The translations under genes and the position numbers were made by a program. Positions 44,835-54,666 of a DNA stretch of 64,000 nt are shown in pieces (position 1 is the first letter of the stretch; the number at the start of each line of letters is the position of its first letter). The stretch is from Anaerolineae bacterium (GTDB lineage: Bacteria > Chloroflexota > Anaerolineae > Aggregatilineales > UBA2796): the NCBI GenBank assembly GCA_019637555.1, contig JAHBVK010000005.1:94328-158327 (forward strand), written 5' to 3'. Below the pieces are notes generated by a model. It worked only from the letters and a program-made list of their open reading frames with translations, had not been told where the DNA came from and searched no databases.

Positions 44835-46406
44835 TCAATCCAAGCGCGTGTACCACGGCAAGCGCGAGAGGGGTGCTTCAACTTCCATCTCGCAGAAGCC
44901 TTCGACGATGCTACCATCATCCCCTAGCCAGCGCCCGCCCGGAAAACGGATCAGGCGGCGGACTTGCCCCTTGTTGATGACGGGCGCGACCAGATAGCGA
45001 TCTCCTAGCATGTACTGGTCGTGAATCTGCTCCATCTGCGCGTCCGGAAACTGATAAGCCATATGCCGCATGATCGGTTCACCCGTCTGTGCTGCGTGCT
45101 TGGCAAAGCGCAAAATTTCTGGTGCTATGTGTTCCCGCAGTTTGATGACCTCCATGCACAGCGCAAGATGCTGATCATCCAGCACGCGGTTGGGCAGCAT
45201 CGAATACTGAATGATGGGAAAAAAGGTCGCGCTCTGCGCCCAGCGAATATACAGTTCGGGATCGATTTTCTCTGGAACGCCGCCCAATTCGCCGCCGCCC
45301 ACCATATCGGGGCAGGTGTAGGGATAGCCCATCAAGCCATGCGCCAGCGAAGTCGGGATGGTGTCCCACAAGCCACCCTGTCCCCACACATGTGCTTTAT
45401 CGCGCACGCGCTGGATCAGCGGCTGGTTGCCTAGCTTCCAGCAAGCGCGGTATTCGCTGAGGCTGTACTTCAAGCCAATCCGACCATAATCCTCACAGTG
45501 ACCGCTAGGCGTCCGCGAAGCGAACGACAAATCAGAAGGTTGATAGCGAAACGGATCGCCGCCGTCGAATTTGAAGCCATCGACGTTGTAATCCGCTGCC
45601 AGACGATCCAACTGGCTTTGAAACCAGCCAAACGCTTCAGGATTGGAAAGGTCTAGCACCGCGCTTGCCCCATTCCACCAATGCTGAAGAATTGGCGCTT
45701 TCTCCCGATGCTGATCGAGTTCAGCGTCTTCACTTATCACCTGCTGATCTGCCATCAGCAAGTAACCAGCAGCGGCGAGTTCTTGATAGGTGCGGGTATC
45801 CGCCGTCACCCAAGGGCTGACCCACAGGACGACCATGAAGCCCAGTTGATGCAGTTGCTCGATCAACGCTTTAGGCTGCGGGAAGGCGAGTGCATCCCAC
45901 TCCCAGACCCCGTTATTACGATACCAGAAGTCGTCAATGATCAAGACGCCGGGGCGCATCCCCGCCTTGAGCACATCCTGTGCATAGCGCAGCACTTTTT
46001 CTTGAGTCGGATGCTTGCCCATGTCGATCCATGTGTTGTACTGCGGGGCAAGAAAACTCAACTCATGGGGCAGTTGCCCATCCGGCGGAAAGAATTTTCG
46101 TCCTGCCGCCAGATAAGCGCCCCGCAGATCGGACTCCTGCGCCTGCCCCCAGATGATCGCATTCTCCGACGTTTCATCAAGGTACAGCCAGCCATCCTTG
46201 AATTCAAAGGCGAAGGGCGTCTCGCTCCACACATAGCGCCCTTGACTGGACACCAACAAAGGACATGCCTGGTTGCCGGAAAAAGTTCGGTGGAGCGACT
46301 GCCGATACTGGCTGTGGGCATGAAAGGGCATTTGATCGCCATGGCGTGCCAGCCCGCCCCACCAGTATTCACCCGGCAGCAGTTTGATCGAAGTAGATGT
46401 GGACAA
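44835..46406 (-). CDS. Glycoside hydrolase family 31
   Basis: A 523-residue retaining alpha-glucosidase/xylosidase-like enzyme. The barrel shows VLIIDDFWYRNNGVWEWD (about residues 154-171), VVLWVSPWV (192-200) and the nucleophile block VDGFKFDGGD with Asp281. The N-terminal beta domain is shorter than in most GH31 (about 120 residues), and only about 100 residues follow the barrel. No signal peptide is seen, so it likely acts on imported oligosaccharides. It is the last gene of the sugar operon from 51788 down and is tail-to-tail with the hybrid kinase. Exact linkage specificity is unknown. Confidence 0.88.
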   Translation of the reverse strand: MSTSTSIKLLPGEYWWGGLARHGDQMPFHAHSQYRQSLHRTFSGNQACPLLVSSQGRYVWSETPFAFEFKDGWLYLDETSENAIIWGQAQESDLRGAYLAAGRKFFPPDGQLPHELSFLAPQYNTWIDMGKHPTQEKVLRYAQDVLKAGMRPGVLIIDDFWYRNNGVWEWDALAFPQPKALIEQLHQLGFMVVLWVSPWVTADTRTYQELAAAGYLLMADQQVISEDAELDQHREKAPILQHWWNGASAVLDLSNPEAFGWFQSQLDRLAADYNVDGFKFDGGDPFRYQPSDLSFASRTPSGHCEDYGRIGLKYSLSEYRACWKLGNQPLIQRVRDKAHVWGQGGLWDTIPTSLAHGLMGYPYTCPDMVGGGELGGVPEKIDPELYIRWAQSATFFPIIQYSMLPNRVLDDQHLALCMEVIKLREHIAPEILRFAKHAAQTGEPIMRHMAYQFPDAQMEQIHDQYMLGDRYLVAPVINKGQVRRLIRFPGGRWLGDDGSIVEGFCEMEVEAPLSRLPWYTRLD

Positions 46407-46455
46407 TTAGAATCTCCAATTGAAGTCTTGGATGAACGCTACTGCACGCTATTGG

Positions 46456-47979
46456 CTATTGCACCGCAAATGTTCCCAAGGTCAGCCAGCCCGCTAAATC
46501 GGCATCCTGAGTAGTGTTGGCGAAGCGCAGTGGCATACCTCCCGTCATCGGATTAATGACGTGCAGAACCAAGGTGTAATCTCCCGCCGCCAATTGGGGC
46601 GCATCATTGCCGTAGTGCCATTCGGTATAAGGTGTTTCTCCCGTCTCAGCAGGGAGCAGTTCAGTCAGATGCCAGTCGGGATCGTAGCGAGCAACCAGCT
46701 TGCCCGCTGAATCCAGCACAGCTAGCTCTGTTTTCCAATCGTAGTAGAACGGAGCGACGCCCGTATTCTGGATTCTCAAGGACACTTCCAGCGCCGCAGC
46801 GGAGGTTATGTCTGGCAGGGTCACGGTGCTGACGTAAAACTCGTAGCCCATCCGCCGCGCACCTGCCAACGCCGCCTGATAGATCGGCGTGTCCGCTGTT
46901 ATGCTTTTCAGCGTGAACAGATCATGCGCGATCAGCCATGTGACGTGTGTGTAATCGACGGCGGCACTAAAATCCTCGGTGTCGTTGCGCGTTGGTGGAT
47001 CGTTCCACACGCTGATCTGGATCTCAGGACGCAGTTCACCGCCGATAGGCTCCACTTTCCAGCGATCCAGACCGCCAGCCCATTCCATTTTTCCCATGAA
47101 GTACCAGTCTTCACCGAACAGGGTGTTGTAGGCGAACGAATCGTCGTGATAACCGATGTTCATGGACATACTGCCGTATTCCACTCTGCGCCCCGGCACG
47201 GCGGAACGTCCTCTGGCGGGCAGCATGGGATAGCGCATGAGCAGCCGCGTCTTATTGAAGGCATTATCAAAGGCAACTAAGACGCGCTCCTGATTTTCCT
47301 GAGAAGGCATCCAGTTCTCCTCGTTGGGATCAGGCAATGCTTGATAGAGTCCGGTGGATTGCGTGAAGCCATCCATGGGCCATGTGTGCCATTCGCCCCA
47401 GAAGCCGATCAGCCCGATGGTGATGAAGCCGATGCGCGGATCGCCGTCGTAGCGGCTGCCAAAAGCGGCGATGAAGGATTCCAACACCTCCATCAGGCGC
47501 GGATCGTCGTAATCTGGCGATACGCTGTCGCTGCTTTGCAGTGAATTGCCAAAAAAGGTGTAGGGACGGACTTTCAACCCGCCATCAAGCAGAAATTGCG
47601 GGATGCCCGATGGACTGCCGGGGTAATCGAGATAAACACGCAGCGCCGCCTGATGCCCCCGACCAGCGATGGATTGCAGTTGCGGTTCTAGTCCCTTCTC
47701 AAAGGTGAAACTATCAGGACCATTCATCAGATTACGCAGCGGCGTATAGAACCACTCCATGCTGTGCGGAAAGTCATTGGCAATCGGGGTGTTCCGCGAG
47801 CCATACGCATCGTAAAAGGGCATAAATCCTTTTAGGGGATTGTCCGCCGGAGCAGACGCGTAATCTAGAACGGTGGTCGATCCGAGAGCTTTCTCAGGCT
47901 GCGCTCTCAAGCTTGCCCGGTTGGCAAGCAGCAGCAAACAACATCCTAGTGCCAATAAGAATTTCTTCATGACGTTCAT
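46456..47979 (-). CDS. DUF4874/DUF4832-type secreted protein
   Basis: A 507-residue protein with a signal peptide (MKKFLLALGCCLLLLANR; starts at 47979 and 47970 are both possible). The motif NPLKGFMPFY (about residue 47) and GFITIGLIGFWGEWH (near 185) are characteristic of DUF4832-family proteins, which have a TIM-barrel-like N-terminal part and a C-terminal beta domain (here about 380-507). It is probably an extracytoplasmic glycan-acting or glycan-binding protein; activity is not established for the family. It lies between the solute-binding protein and GH31 genes, so it is likely part of the same polysaccharide-use operon. Confidence 0.8.
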   Translation of the reverse strand: MNVMKKFLLALGCCLLLLANRASLRAQPEKALGSTTVLDYASAPADNPLKGFMPFYDAYGSRNTPIANDFPHSMEWFYTPLRNLMNGPDSFTFEKGLEPQLQSIAGRGHQAALRVYLDYPGSPSGIPQFLLDGGLKVRPYTFFGNSLQSSDSVSPDYDDPRLMEVLESFIAAFGSRYDGDPRIGFITIGLIGFWGEWHTWPMDGFTQSTGLYQALPDPNEENWMPSQENQERVLVAFDNAFNKTRLLMRYPMLPARGRSAVPGRRVEYGSMSMNIGYHDDSFAYNTLFGEDWYFMGKMEWAGGLDRWKVEPIGGELRPEIQISVWNDPPTRNDTEDFSAAVDYTHVTWLIAHDLFTLKSITADTPIYQAALAGARRMGYEFYVSTVTLPDITSAAALEVSLRIQNTGVAPFYYDWKTELAVLDSAGKLVARYDPDWHLTELLPAETGETPYTEWHYGNDAPQLAAGDYTLVLHVINPMTGGMPLRFANTTQDADLAGWLTLGTFAVQ

Positions 47980-48060
47980 TCCATAGCTATCAATAATGGA
48001 AAATCGAGGGCGGGTACTTTTCGGTAGCCGCCCCGATGCGTGTAGAGGTAGGAGGATGAT

Positions 48061-49392
48061 TTATTTGAACAGCGCGTTGATCTCTGCGTTGATCTGCGGT
48101 AACGCATCCTGAGCGGTGACAACGCCGTCAAAGATGTCTTGCAGCACTGGCTGGAGGATATCGCGGATTTCGCTGCCGTGTTCGGTCATGGGCAGGAGAT
48201 AAGTACCATTTTCCGCTGCCGCGATGCCCGTGAAGGCGGAAACATCAAGTCCGCGTTCCTTGTACGCTGCAATCGCGCGATCCACACCAGTCTGGATCGC
48301 CGGGAAGACCACCCCAAAATCACCAACGATGTTGGCGCAATCCGTCGAGGCAAGGAACTTGACCCACTGCCAAGCCTCTTCGGGGTGCTTAGTTCCAGAG
48401 TAGATCGCGTCGGAAAGTCCGTTGATCGGGGAGCGACGACCTTCTGGTCCTGCTGGAAGTGGCGCGAAGCCAACTTTGAACGTCGCATCGCCCGTGATCC
48501 AGCCGATTTCCCACGATCCCATCGGATACATGGCACTGCTGCCCGCGAAGAACAGGCTCTCTACGCCGCTGGCAAGCTGATCGCTGCCGGGCGCGTAGCC
48601 GTGAACCAGATGCAAGTTTGCCCACCACTGAACGGTGGCGATCACGCGCGGATCGTCATAGTGATAAGCCGTTGTCCAAGGTCCGTCGGTTAGCTGGAAA
48701 CCGGTGCTGGCAGCGAAACCAGACCAATCGGGTTGAGCGCCACTGCTGGCATCACCAACACCGCCCGCAAAGCCCCACTGTACTACATCCTTAGCATCAA
48801 ACTCTGGATCGAGTCCGTTATGACCCTTGCTATCCAGCGTCAGCTTGGCGATTGCCTGTTGGAAAGTGCCGCCGTCTTCGGGATTCCACGTCCAATTGGC
48901 GATGTCTTCAGCCGTGATGCCAGCCTCTGCGAACTTGTCGGCGTTGTAGTAGATAGCGATGGTGTCCCAGTCCTTGGGTAAGCCGTAACGCTTGCCTTCG
49001 CGTACCCAGAGTTCGGGATCGACTAAGTAAATGCTGGTATCCACTGCGTCGCGCGTGAGAAACGGCTGGATGTCCAGAAGCTGACCTCTGACCAGCAGTT
49101 CGGGATAGCGGCTGACGTGGTTGGTAAAGACATCAGGGGCGGTTCCCGAAACGAGCGAGGCGGTCAGACCATCCCAATACTCGCTCCAGCCGGATTGCTC
49201 AATCGAGATGGTGATATTGGGATTGCGCTTGGTGAACTCGTCGGCGCACGCTTGATAAGCAGGTAACTGGTTGGAATCCCACAGCGCGTAACGCAGTTTA
49301 ACGGCGTCGCTCTGCGCTAGTATCGAACTAACGTTAGCGAGTGCAAACAAGCACACTATCACTATAGCAAATGACCTTTTAGGAAATCTCAT
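48061..49392 (-). CDS. Carbohydrate ABC transporter substrate-binding protein (family 1)
   Basis: A 443-residue extracellular binding protein. The signal peptide is hydrophobic (FAIVIVCLFALANVS) and cut near SSILAQ; no lipobox cysteine is visible, unusual for a single-membrane bacterium. The mature part has the family-1 fold, with LRYALWDSN at the start, the conserved hinge IEQSGWSEYWDGL, and an AWQWVKFLAS helix near residue 343. It serves the MalF/MalG permeases encoded just upstream (49484-51372). Substrate not known; GH31 next door suggests an alpha-linked oligosaccharide. Confidence 0.9.
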   Translation of the reverse strand: MRFPKRSFAIVIVCLFALANVSSILAQSDAVKLRYALWDSNQLPAYQACADEFTKRNPNITISIEQSGWSEYWDGLTASLVSGTAPDVFTNHVSRYPELLVRGQLLDIQPFLTRDAVDTSIYLVDPELWVREGKRYGLPKDWDTIAIYYNADKFAEAGITAEDIANWTWNPEDGGTFQQAIAKLTLDSKGHNGLDPEFDAKDVVQWGFAGGVGDASSGAQPDWSGFAASTGFQLTDGPWTTAYHYDDPRVIATVQWWANLHLVHGYAPGSDQLASGVESLFFAGSSAMYPMGSWEIGWITGDATFKVGFAPLPAGPEGRRSPINGLSDAIYSGTKHPEEAWQWVKFLASTDCANIVGDFGVVFPAIQTGVDRAIAAYKERGLDVSAFTGIAAAENGTYLLPMTEHGSEIRDILQPVLQDIFDGVVTAQDALPQINAEINALFK

Positions 49393-49483
49393 TTTCTTCT
49401 CCTTAGAGATGTTTATGCTGAGCGCAGACGATGAATGAGCTAGATGAACTATTTTGGGGTGAGCAGTCGCCTCCTTTGAAAAA

Positions 49484-50428
49484 CTAGCGGTATCCCTGAA
49501 ACTGAATGGAATCGACGATCTTGCGTCCGAATATGAAAAAGATGACCAGCATCGGCGTGATGCTGATGAGCGTGCCTGCCATTAGCCCCGTATAGTCCGG
49601 CAGACCACGCTGCGTTTGGGCGCGGAAGGCAAGCATGGCGACGGTGACCGTCGTCGTTTCTTCGACCCGTCCAGCGCCTCCGGCAAAGTAAGCCCATTGC
49701 AGTTCGTTCCATGACCCCATGAAGGTGAGCACGAACAGCGTGGTGATGGCGGGCAGACTCATCGGCAGAATGACGCGCCAAAAGATTCCTACCAGCGTCG
49801 CGCCGTCCAGCATGGCAGCTTCTTCTAACTCGCGATTGATGCCTAAAAAGAACTGGCGCAAGAAAAATACGCCGAACGCACCGCCCAGAATCGAGGGCGC
49901 AACAATGCCCTGAATGGTGCCGATCCAGCCGAGATTTTGAATCAGGATGAAGTTAGGAATTAAGCCCAATACAGACGGGATGATCTGGACGATCAGATAG
50001 GCGTAGAAAATCTTGTTTCGACCGGGGAAGCGCAGCCGCCCGAAGGCATACGCCGCCATCGAGTTGAAAATGGTTGAGCCAACGGTGATCAGGATAGTGA
50101 CCACAAGTGTGGTTAGTAGATACTGCCCGAAATGCATCACTTTCGGAGAGCCACCTTGATCAAGAACGGTCTGGACGGGCAGTAAGCCGAGCACACGTTT
50201 GAAAGCGTCGAGCGTGAAGCCAACCGGAAGCAGGCTGGTCGGTTCTGCCAGCAGTAGACGCTGGGTAGAAAACGCCATGCGGGCGATCCAGTAAATTGGA
50301 ATCAGCGTGGTCAAGATCCACAGGATCAGAAAGCCCCACGCCAGCGCCCTGCCCGCAGAAAGGCGAGGCTTACTGCTCCTATTTGACTCGATGTTCGGCA
50401 CAGTATTGCGTAAAGGGAAGACGCTCAT
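49484..50428 (-). CDS. Sugar ABC transporter permease, MalG type
   Basis: A 314-residue permease with six hydrophobic segments and the EAA loop EEAAMLDGATLVGIFWRVIL. It has the MalG-type N-terminal cytoplasmic stretch followed by a long extracytoplasmic loop (about residues 55-110). It follows the MalF-type gene by 11 bases; the binding protein follows by 91 bases. Confidence 0.92.
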   Translation of the reverse strand: MSVFPLRNTVPNIESNRSSKPRLSAGRALAWGFLILWILTTLIPIYWIARMAFSTQRLLLAEPTSLLPVGFTLDAFKRVLGLLPVQTVLDQGGSPKVMHFGQYLLTTLVVTILITVGSTIFNSMAAYAFGRLRFPGRNKIFYAYLIVQIIPSVLGLIPNFILIQNLGWIGTIQGIVAPSILGGAFGVFFLRQFFLGINRELEEAAMLDGATLVGIFWRVILPMSLPAITTLFVLTFMGSWNELQWAYFAGGAGRVEETTTVTVAMLAFRAQTQRGLPDYTGLMAGTLISITPMLVIFFIFGRKIVDSIQFQGYR

Positions 50429-50439
50429 AAAAGTTTCTC

Positions 50440-51372
50440 TTATCCAAGGTCTGATTTATTGGCGCGGAAGTACCACATCTGGAACATGGCAACGGCTAGG
50501 ATGATGGCAAAGAGCGCCACCGCCACCGTCGCCGCATAGCCCATGTCAAAGCGAGTGAAGGCGAGATTGGTGATGTACCAGAAGATCACGCGGCTGGCGC
50601 CGCCCGGACCGCCCGAAGGATTGGTGGCGACGGCAACGCTATCCCAGACTTGGAACGAACCGACGACGGACGTGACCAGTACGAATACCGTCACGGGTCG
50701 CAGCAGCGGCAGCGTGACCTTAGTGAAGGATTGCCACTCGTTCGCACCATCGATCAACGAGGCTTCGTACAGTTCCTTGGGGATGGTCTGTAAGCCAGCA
50801 AAGAACAACAAGGAAACATAGCCTACGTGCCGCCACGTGTTGATCCACGCCAGAGAGGGGACGATGTTCGCCTGATTCAGAAAGCCGATCTTTTCAATGC
50901 CTAGTGCAGCCAGCAGCGCATTGATGGGGCCAAATTCGTAATCGAAGAGGGTCAGCCAGATCATGGTGACCATGACCATCGGCAGCAAATAAGGGAGAAA
51001 AATGATCCCCCGAATGATATTGGAACTGGTTAGCCGTGTTAGCAGCATTGCCAACGCCAGCGAGATGGCGGTCTGTAAGGGGATGTTGAGCAGCACATAC
51101 CTAATGGTGATGCCCATTGATGACCAGAACTGGCGGTCATCGATCAGCTTCTGGTAATTCTGCAACCCGACAAAATCGGCGCGGGTGAGCAAATCGGAGT
51201 TGGTAAAGCTGAGGAGTAAACCGCGTATGGCTGGCACAAAGACAAAAACGGTGATGCCAATCATGCTAGGCAAGATGAACAGCCACGCCACCAATGTCTC
51301 GGTGCGAATCCATGGTCGGCGCTGCTGAATCCGATTTGGCTTTGATACCGCAAGTGCTTTTGGAACATTCAT
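50440..51372 (-). CDS. Sugar ABC transporter permease, MalF type
   Basis: A 310-residue permease with six hydrophobic segments and the EAA loop YEASLIDGANEWQSFTKVTL (about residues 207-226). It starts 23 bases after the receiver-like gene and leads the transporter genes. The cognate ATPase is not in the operon. Confidence 0.92.
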   Translation of the reverse strand: MNVPKALAVSKPNRIQQRRPWIRTETLVAWLFILPSMIGITVFVFVPAIRGLLLSFTNSDLLTRADFVGLQNYQKLIDDRQFWSSMGITIRYVLLNIPLQTAISLALAMLLTRLTSSNIIRGIIFLPYLLPMVMVTMIWLTLFDYEFGPINALLAALGIEKIGFLNQANIVPSLAWINTWRHVGYVSLLFFAGLQTIPKELYEASLIDGANEWQSFTKVTLPLLRPVTVFVLVTSVVGSFQVWDSVAVATNPSGGPGGASRVIFWYITNLAFTRFDMGYAATVAVALFAIILAVAMFQMWYFRANKSDLG

Positions 51373-51395
51373 TGCTTCTAAAATCCATAAATGCT

Positions 51396-51788
51396 TTAAC
51401 GCGCTCTGTTGAGAAAACTGGCTATCGTCCTCGACAACAACGCTGGCGGCACAGGTTTGATTAAGTACGCGCTAACACCGACCACTAACCCCATCTTCCG
51501 TTCATCAAGCGCGCTGCAGATGATCATGGGGATGGTGTAAGTTTGAATAATGCCGCCAACCCACTCCCACCCCTGCTTGCCGCCGATAGAAGGTTCCACG
51601 ACCACAAGTTCAGGCTGCTGATGCAACAGAAGCTGCTCGGCATCGCTGAAGCTGGAGGTGGTCAAGACTCGATACGACTGGCGAAATGCTCCTGCATAGA
51701 GTTGAACGGTTTGAGCGTCATCCACTAGCAAAATTTCACGGGAAGAAAGGTCTTCACTTTTTCGCTTCATAGTTGCCAGTTTAGGCAA
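51396..51788 (-). CDS. Atypical stand-alone receiver domain protein
   Basis: A 130-residue protein with receiver-domain layout: ILLVDDAQTV (acidic pair Asp23-Asp24), conserved Ser92 (CSALDE) and Lys111 (LIKPVPP). The phosphoacceptor position reads VVVEPSIGG, so aspartate is replaced by Glu65, which could mimic the phosphorylated state. It has no output domain. Starts at 51788 and 51770 are both possible. It is the first gene of the sugar uptake operon and may interact with the hybrid kinase at 41552 (inference). Confidence 0.75.
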   Translation of the reverse strand: MPKLATMKRKSEDLSSREILLVDDAQTVQLYAGAFRQSYRVLTTSSFSDAEQLLLHQQPELVVVEPSIGGKQGWEWVGGIIQTYTIPMIICSALDERKMGLVVGVSAYLIKPVPPALLSRTIASFLNRAR

Positions 51789-52177
51789 CTATCGTGGTGG
51801 CGTCTTGGAGAAACGAACCACACTATTGGACAAATGACGTATGAGTTTGAGGTGTTAGGAGTGGAATGGCATAGATGAGAGATAGTCAGCTTTGGCAGGA
51901 ATTAGCGTGATCTACTGCTGTACAGCATGAACTGGTGAGTAAAGTCATGGCAATCATGCTGAAATTCGATTGCCATGTTTTTGGGAATATAAAGCAAACG
52001 GGTCAACGTTGAATACGTTGACCTGTATTTGTCCAAGTGGAGACTCAGGTGTATCAGTGACTTTATCTCACTACATCCAACACTCAAACCACCGACGATA
52101 GTGAATGGGTTAATGACCACTCACTTTACCCTCACATCTCCACGTTGATATGGGAGAAAACCCACTTCAACAAAGGG
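51789..52177. other. Gene-free stretch with two perfect inverted repeats
   Basis: No gene is supported in these 389 bases. CATGGCAATC (51946-51955) and GATTGCCATG (51968-51977) flank a 12-base loop followed by TTTTT, terminator-like on the plus strand. GGTCAACGT (52001-52009) and ACGTTGACC (52015-52023) flank a 5-base loop. The left part must contain the promoter of the sugar operon starting at 51788, but no strong box stands out. Confidence 0.55.
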
Positions 52178-53587
52178 CTAGAAACCGAGGCGGCGGGGCA
52201 TCTTGATGCCGTTATCGAGGAAGTTCCGTGCTTCGCCCAACATACGGATTTCAAACTCGCCGCGCAAGGCGTAGAGACGTCCGTTGGTCAAGCGCACACC
52301 GATGCGGATGATCTGATTCGCCAGCGCCGATAGCGTGCGACCATTCTGCCATGTCGGTTGCCATGCCAGATCATCACCTCTGAACGGTTGGCAGTTCTCA
52401 AACTCGTAGCCTTCGATGATCTCGCCTTCCGAATCCATGATCTGCACGCGGACTTCACCATACGGAGCATTCACGTTGATCTTTGCCTCGCCACCTTCCC
52501 ACAGCAGCAGTCGGGTCAACAGTTCGCCTCGTCCACCTTCAGGCTCCAGATAGACGAAGCCATCGGGACGGAGTTCGTGCAGCAGCAACGCCGATTGATG
52601 GGCATCTTTGCCACCTCGTGCCACCGCATGCTCACCTTTGGAAGAACTGGAATAGAAACGGATCGCCGAGGGATTATTGACGATCATCGAACTGGTGTAG
52701 ATGCAGCCAGCGCCATGCTGATCGGGATCGGCGTTGGGGATAAACGGATCGCGCACGGTGCGCTGGAAGTGCCAGCCGTTGTAGCTATACGACAGATAGC
52801 AGTCGATCTTGCCTGTCACATACTTGTGCTTGGCATCTACGACCGGTGTAGTGTGATAAACCCATAGCAACCCGATGAACATGTGCTCATACTGAAACAC
52901 AGGCATCCCGTACGCTTCGGCGCAAGGGGTATCCAGCGCATCCGGCTGTAATGCCAATTCTGGCGTGGTGAACTGCTTCCAGTCGCGGGTTTCCAGCACC
53001 GCCACGCGGCGATCATTCAACGTCGGGCGGGCGGTCAGCACGTAGCTCTGGCGGTAGGGATTCCAGAACGCCGTCGCAATCGGATCACCGACGTAAGGAT
53101 GCCAGCGGATGCCCTCTTGCGTATTCCAGTGGATACCATCGCCGGATGTCAGCAGTCGCGCCGAATCGCTGATCGGTCCAGAGGTTCGCTCTACCACCAA
53201 GCCCTTGATCCACTGATCTGTGCCTTTAGCGTTGGGATCGACGAACGAGGGACTCCACTCGTGGAAGTGTTCGCGCCCGAACAGTTGATGTGGTGTATGG
53301 CGAGGCGATAGCTCATTCGTCTGGGAAAGATCGGGTACTTGCCAGTGAACGCCGTCATCGCTCTCGATCATTAGTGGCAGATGCAGCCCGAACTGCGGTT
53401 CGCCTTGATACAAGCAGCGCCAGCGTCCCGTCGCAGGGTCTTGAAACACACTCGGATAACCCCACGAAACATCAGCGTGCGGGTCCTCAAACGTACCTTC
53501 ATGGTTCTGCTTGGGCTGTCCCACGCGACGCGCCAGATTCTGCCGCACGCTGAGATACCAATCATCGAAAAACAGCAAAGTAAACAC
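52178..53587 (-). CDS. Putative five-bladed beta-propeller glycoside hydrolase (GH32/GH43-like)
   Basis: A 469-residue protein. The first 330 residues repeat the short W/Y- and D-rich strands of GH32/43/68-type beta-propellers: GYPSVFQDPATGRWRC (candidate nucleophile Asp near residue 50), EWSPSFVDPNAKG (about residue 109) and PCAEAYGMPV with a candidate acid Glu near residue 223. A beta-sandwich-like C-terminus follows. No signal peptide is seen. It is the last gene downstream of the Opp-type transporter and probably hydrolyses the imported oligosaccharide. I am not certain of the family. Confidence 0.65.
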   Translation of the reverse strand: MFTLLFFDDWYLSVRQNLARRVGQPKQNHEGTFEDPHADVSWGYPSVFQDPATGRWRCLYQGEPQFGLHLPLMIESDDGVHWQVPDLSQTNELSPRHTPHQLFGREHFHEWSPSFVDPNAKGTDQWIKGLVVERTSGPISDSARLLTSGDGIHWNTQEGIRWHPYVGDPIATAFWNPYRQSYVLTARPTLNDRRVAVLETRDWKQFTTPELALQPDALDTPCAEAYGMPVFQYEHMFIGLLWVYHTTPVVDAKHKYVTGKIDCYLSYSYNGWHFQRTVRDPFIPNADPDQHGAGCIYTSSMIVNNPSAIRFYSSSSKGEHAVARGGKDAHQSALLLHELRPDGFVYLEPEGGRGELLTRLLLWEGGEAKINVNAPYGEVRVQIMDSEGEIIEGYEFENCQPFRGDDLAWQPTWQNGRTLSALANQIIRIGVRLTNGRLYALRGEFEIRMLGEARNFLDNGIKMPRRLGF

Positions 53588-53649
53588 AAGAATGCTCCTC
53601 TCACTCTAATTCATAGGGCTATGAAAATCTAAGGATTTACTGTCGTCAG

Positions 53650-54666
53650 TTAGTTAGCGCGGATCAGTTCCAGTTCCCCCGCAAAGTGGCAGCGCACCAG
53701 ATGACCACCGCCCATATCGCGTAGATCGGGGCTTTGTTCGCGGCATTGCGCCTGTGCGAAACGGCAGCGCGAGGCGAAACGGCAGCCCGTCGGCGGATTG
53801 ATCGGGCTAGGGACATCGCCTTCCAACACATAGCTAATGCCGCGCTCGTCGGGAACAGGCGTCAGTACAGACATCAGCAGCGCTTCGGTATACGGGTGCA
53901 TCAGTTGTGTGAACACCTGATCGCGGCTACCGATCTCCACAATCTGCCCCAGATACATCACGCCGATGCGATCACTAATGTGCTTGACGATGCTGAGATC
54001 GTGGGCGATGAAGATGTAGGATAAGCCCAACCTTTCTTGCAGTTCCAACAGCAGATTGACGATCTGTGCGCGTACCGAAACATCCAGCGCCGAGACGGGT
54101 TCGTCCGCTACGATCAGCAGCGGATTGACCACGATGGCGCGGGCAATGCCCACCCGCTGACGTTCACCGCCGCTGAGTTCATGCGGATAGCGGTTGCTGA
54201 AGTGCGTGCCCAGTCCCGCCAGCGGCAGCACTTCCGCCACGCGCTGTTCAGCTTCACGGCGGCTGATCCCCTGTGCGATCAGCGGTTCAGCGATGATATT
54301 GCCTACCGTCCAACGCGGATCGAGCGAGGCGAAGGGGTCTTGAAAGATCATCTGCAACCAGCGCCGCAACTGCCGTACTTCCTTGCCATCCGCCGTCGTG
54401 ATCTCTAGATCAGTCTGCGGCGCGTGCAAGGTGATCTGACCGCTAGTTGGTTCGATCAGTTTGAGGATGCAACGCGCCACTGTCGTTTTGCCGCAGCCGC
54501 TTTCGCCCACCAGACCGAGACATTCGCCCTGCTTTACCTCAAAGCTCACACTATCCACTGCGTGAACCGTACCCGCCGCACGGCGCGACAATCCCTGCTG
54601 GATCGGATAGAACTTGGTTAGATCGTTAACTTGCAAAAGAACCTTATCGGTCATAACTTCACTCAT
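53650..54666 (-). CDS. Oligopeptide/oligosaccharide ABC transporter ATPase, OppF/DppF type
   Basis: A 338-residue ABC ATPase: Walker [10 protein letters not shown] (about 54-62), signature [13 protein letters not shown] (about residue 165), Walker [14 protein letters not shown], and the C-terminal oligopeptide/dipeptide signature with [14 protein letters not shown] (four Cys, likely an Fe-S or zinc site). It overlaps the OppD-type gene by 8 bases. Family 5 transporters import peptides, but several carry oligosaccharides; the flanking GH genes favour sugars here (inference). Confidence 0.93.
   Translation of the reverse strand: MSEVMTDKVLLQVNDLTKFYPIQQGLSRRAAGTVHAVDSVSFEVKQGECLGLVGESGCGKTTVARCILKLIEPTSGQITLHAPQTDLEITTADGKEVRQLRRWLQMIFQDPFASLDPRWTVGNIIAEPLIAQGISRREAEQRVAEVLPLAGLGTHFSNRYPHELSGGERQRVGIARAIVVNPLLIVADEPVSALDVSVRAQIVNLLLELQERLGLSYIFIAHDLSIVKHISDRIGVMYLGQIVEIGSRDQVFTQLMHPYTEALLMSVLTPVPDERGISYVLEGDVPSPINPPTGCRFASRCRFAQAQCREQSPDLRDMGGGHLVRCHFAGELELIRAN

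Noticed and set aside
51946..52023. Two perfect inverted repeats considered as ends of an insertion sequence
   Set aside because: No transposase or target duplications are visible; more likely terminators or operators.
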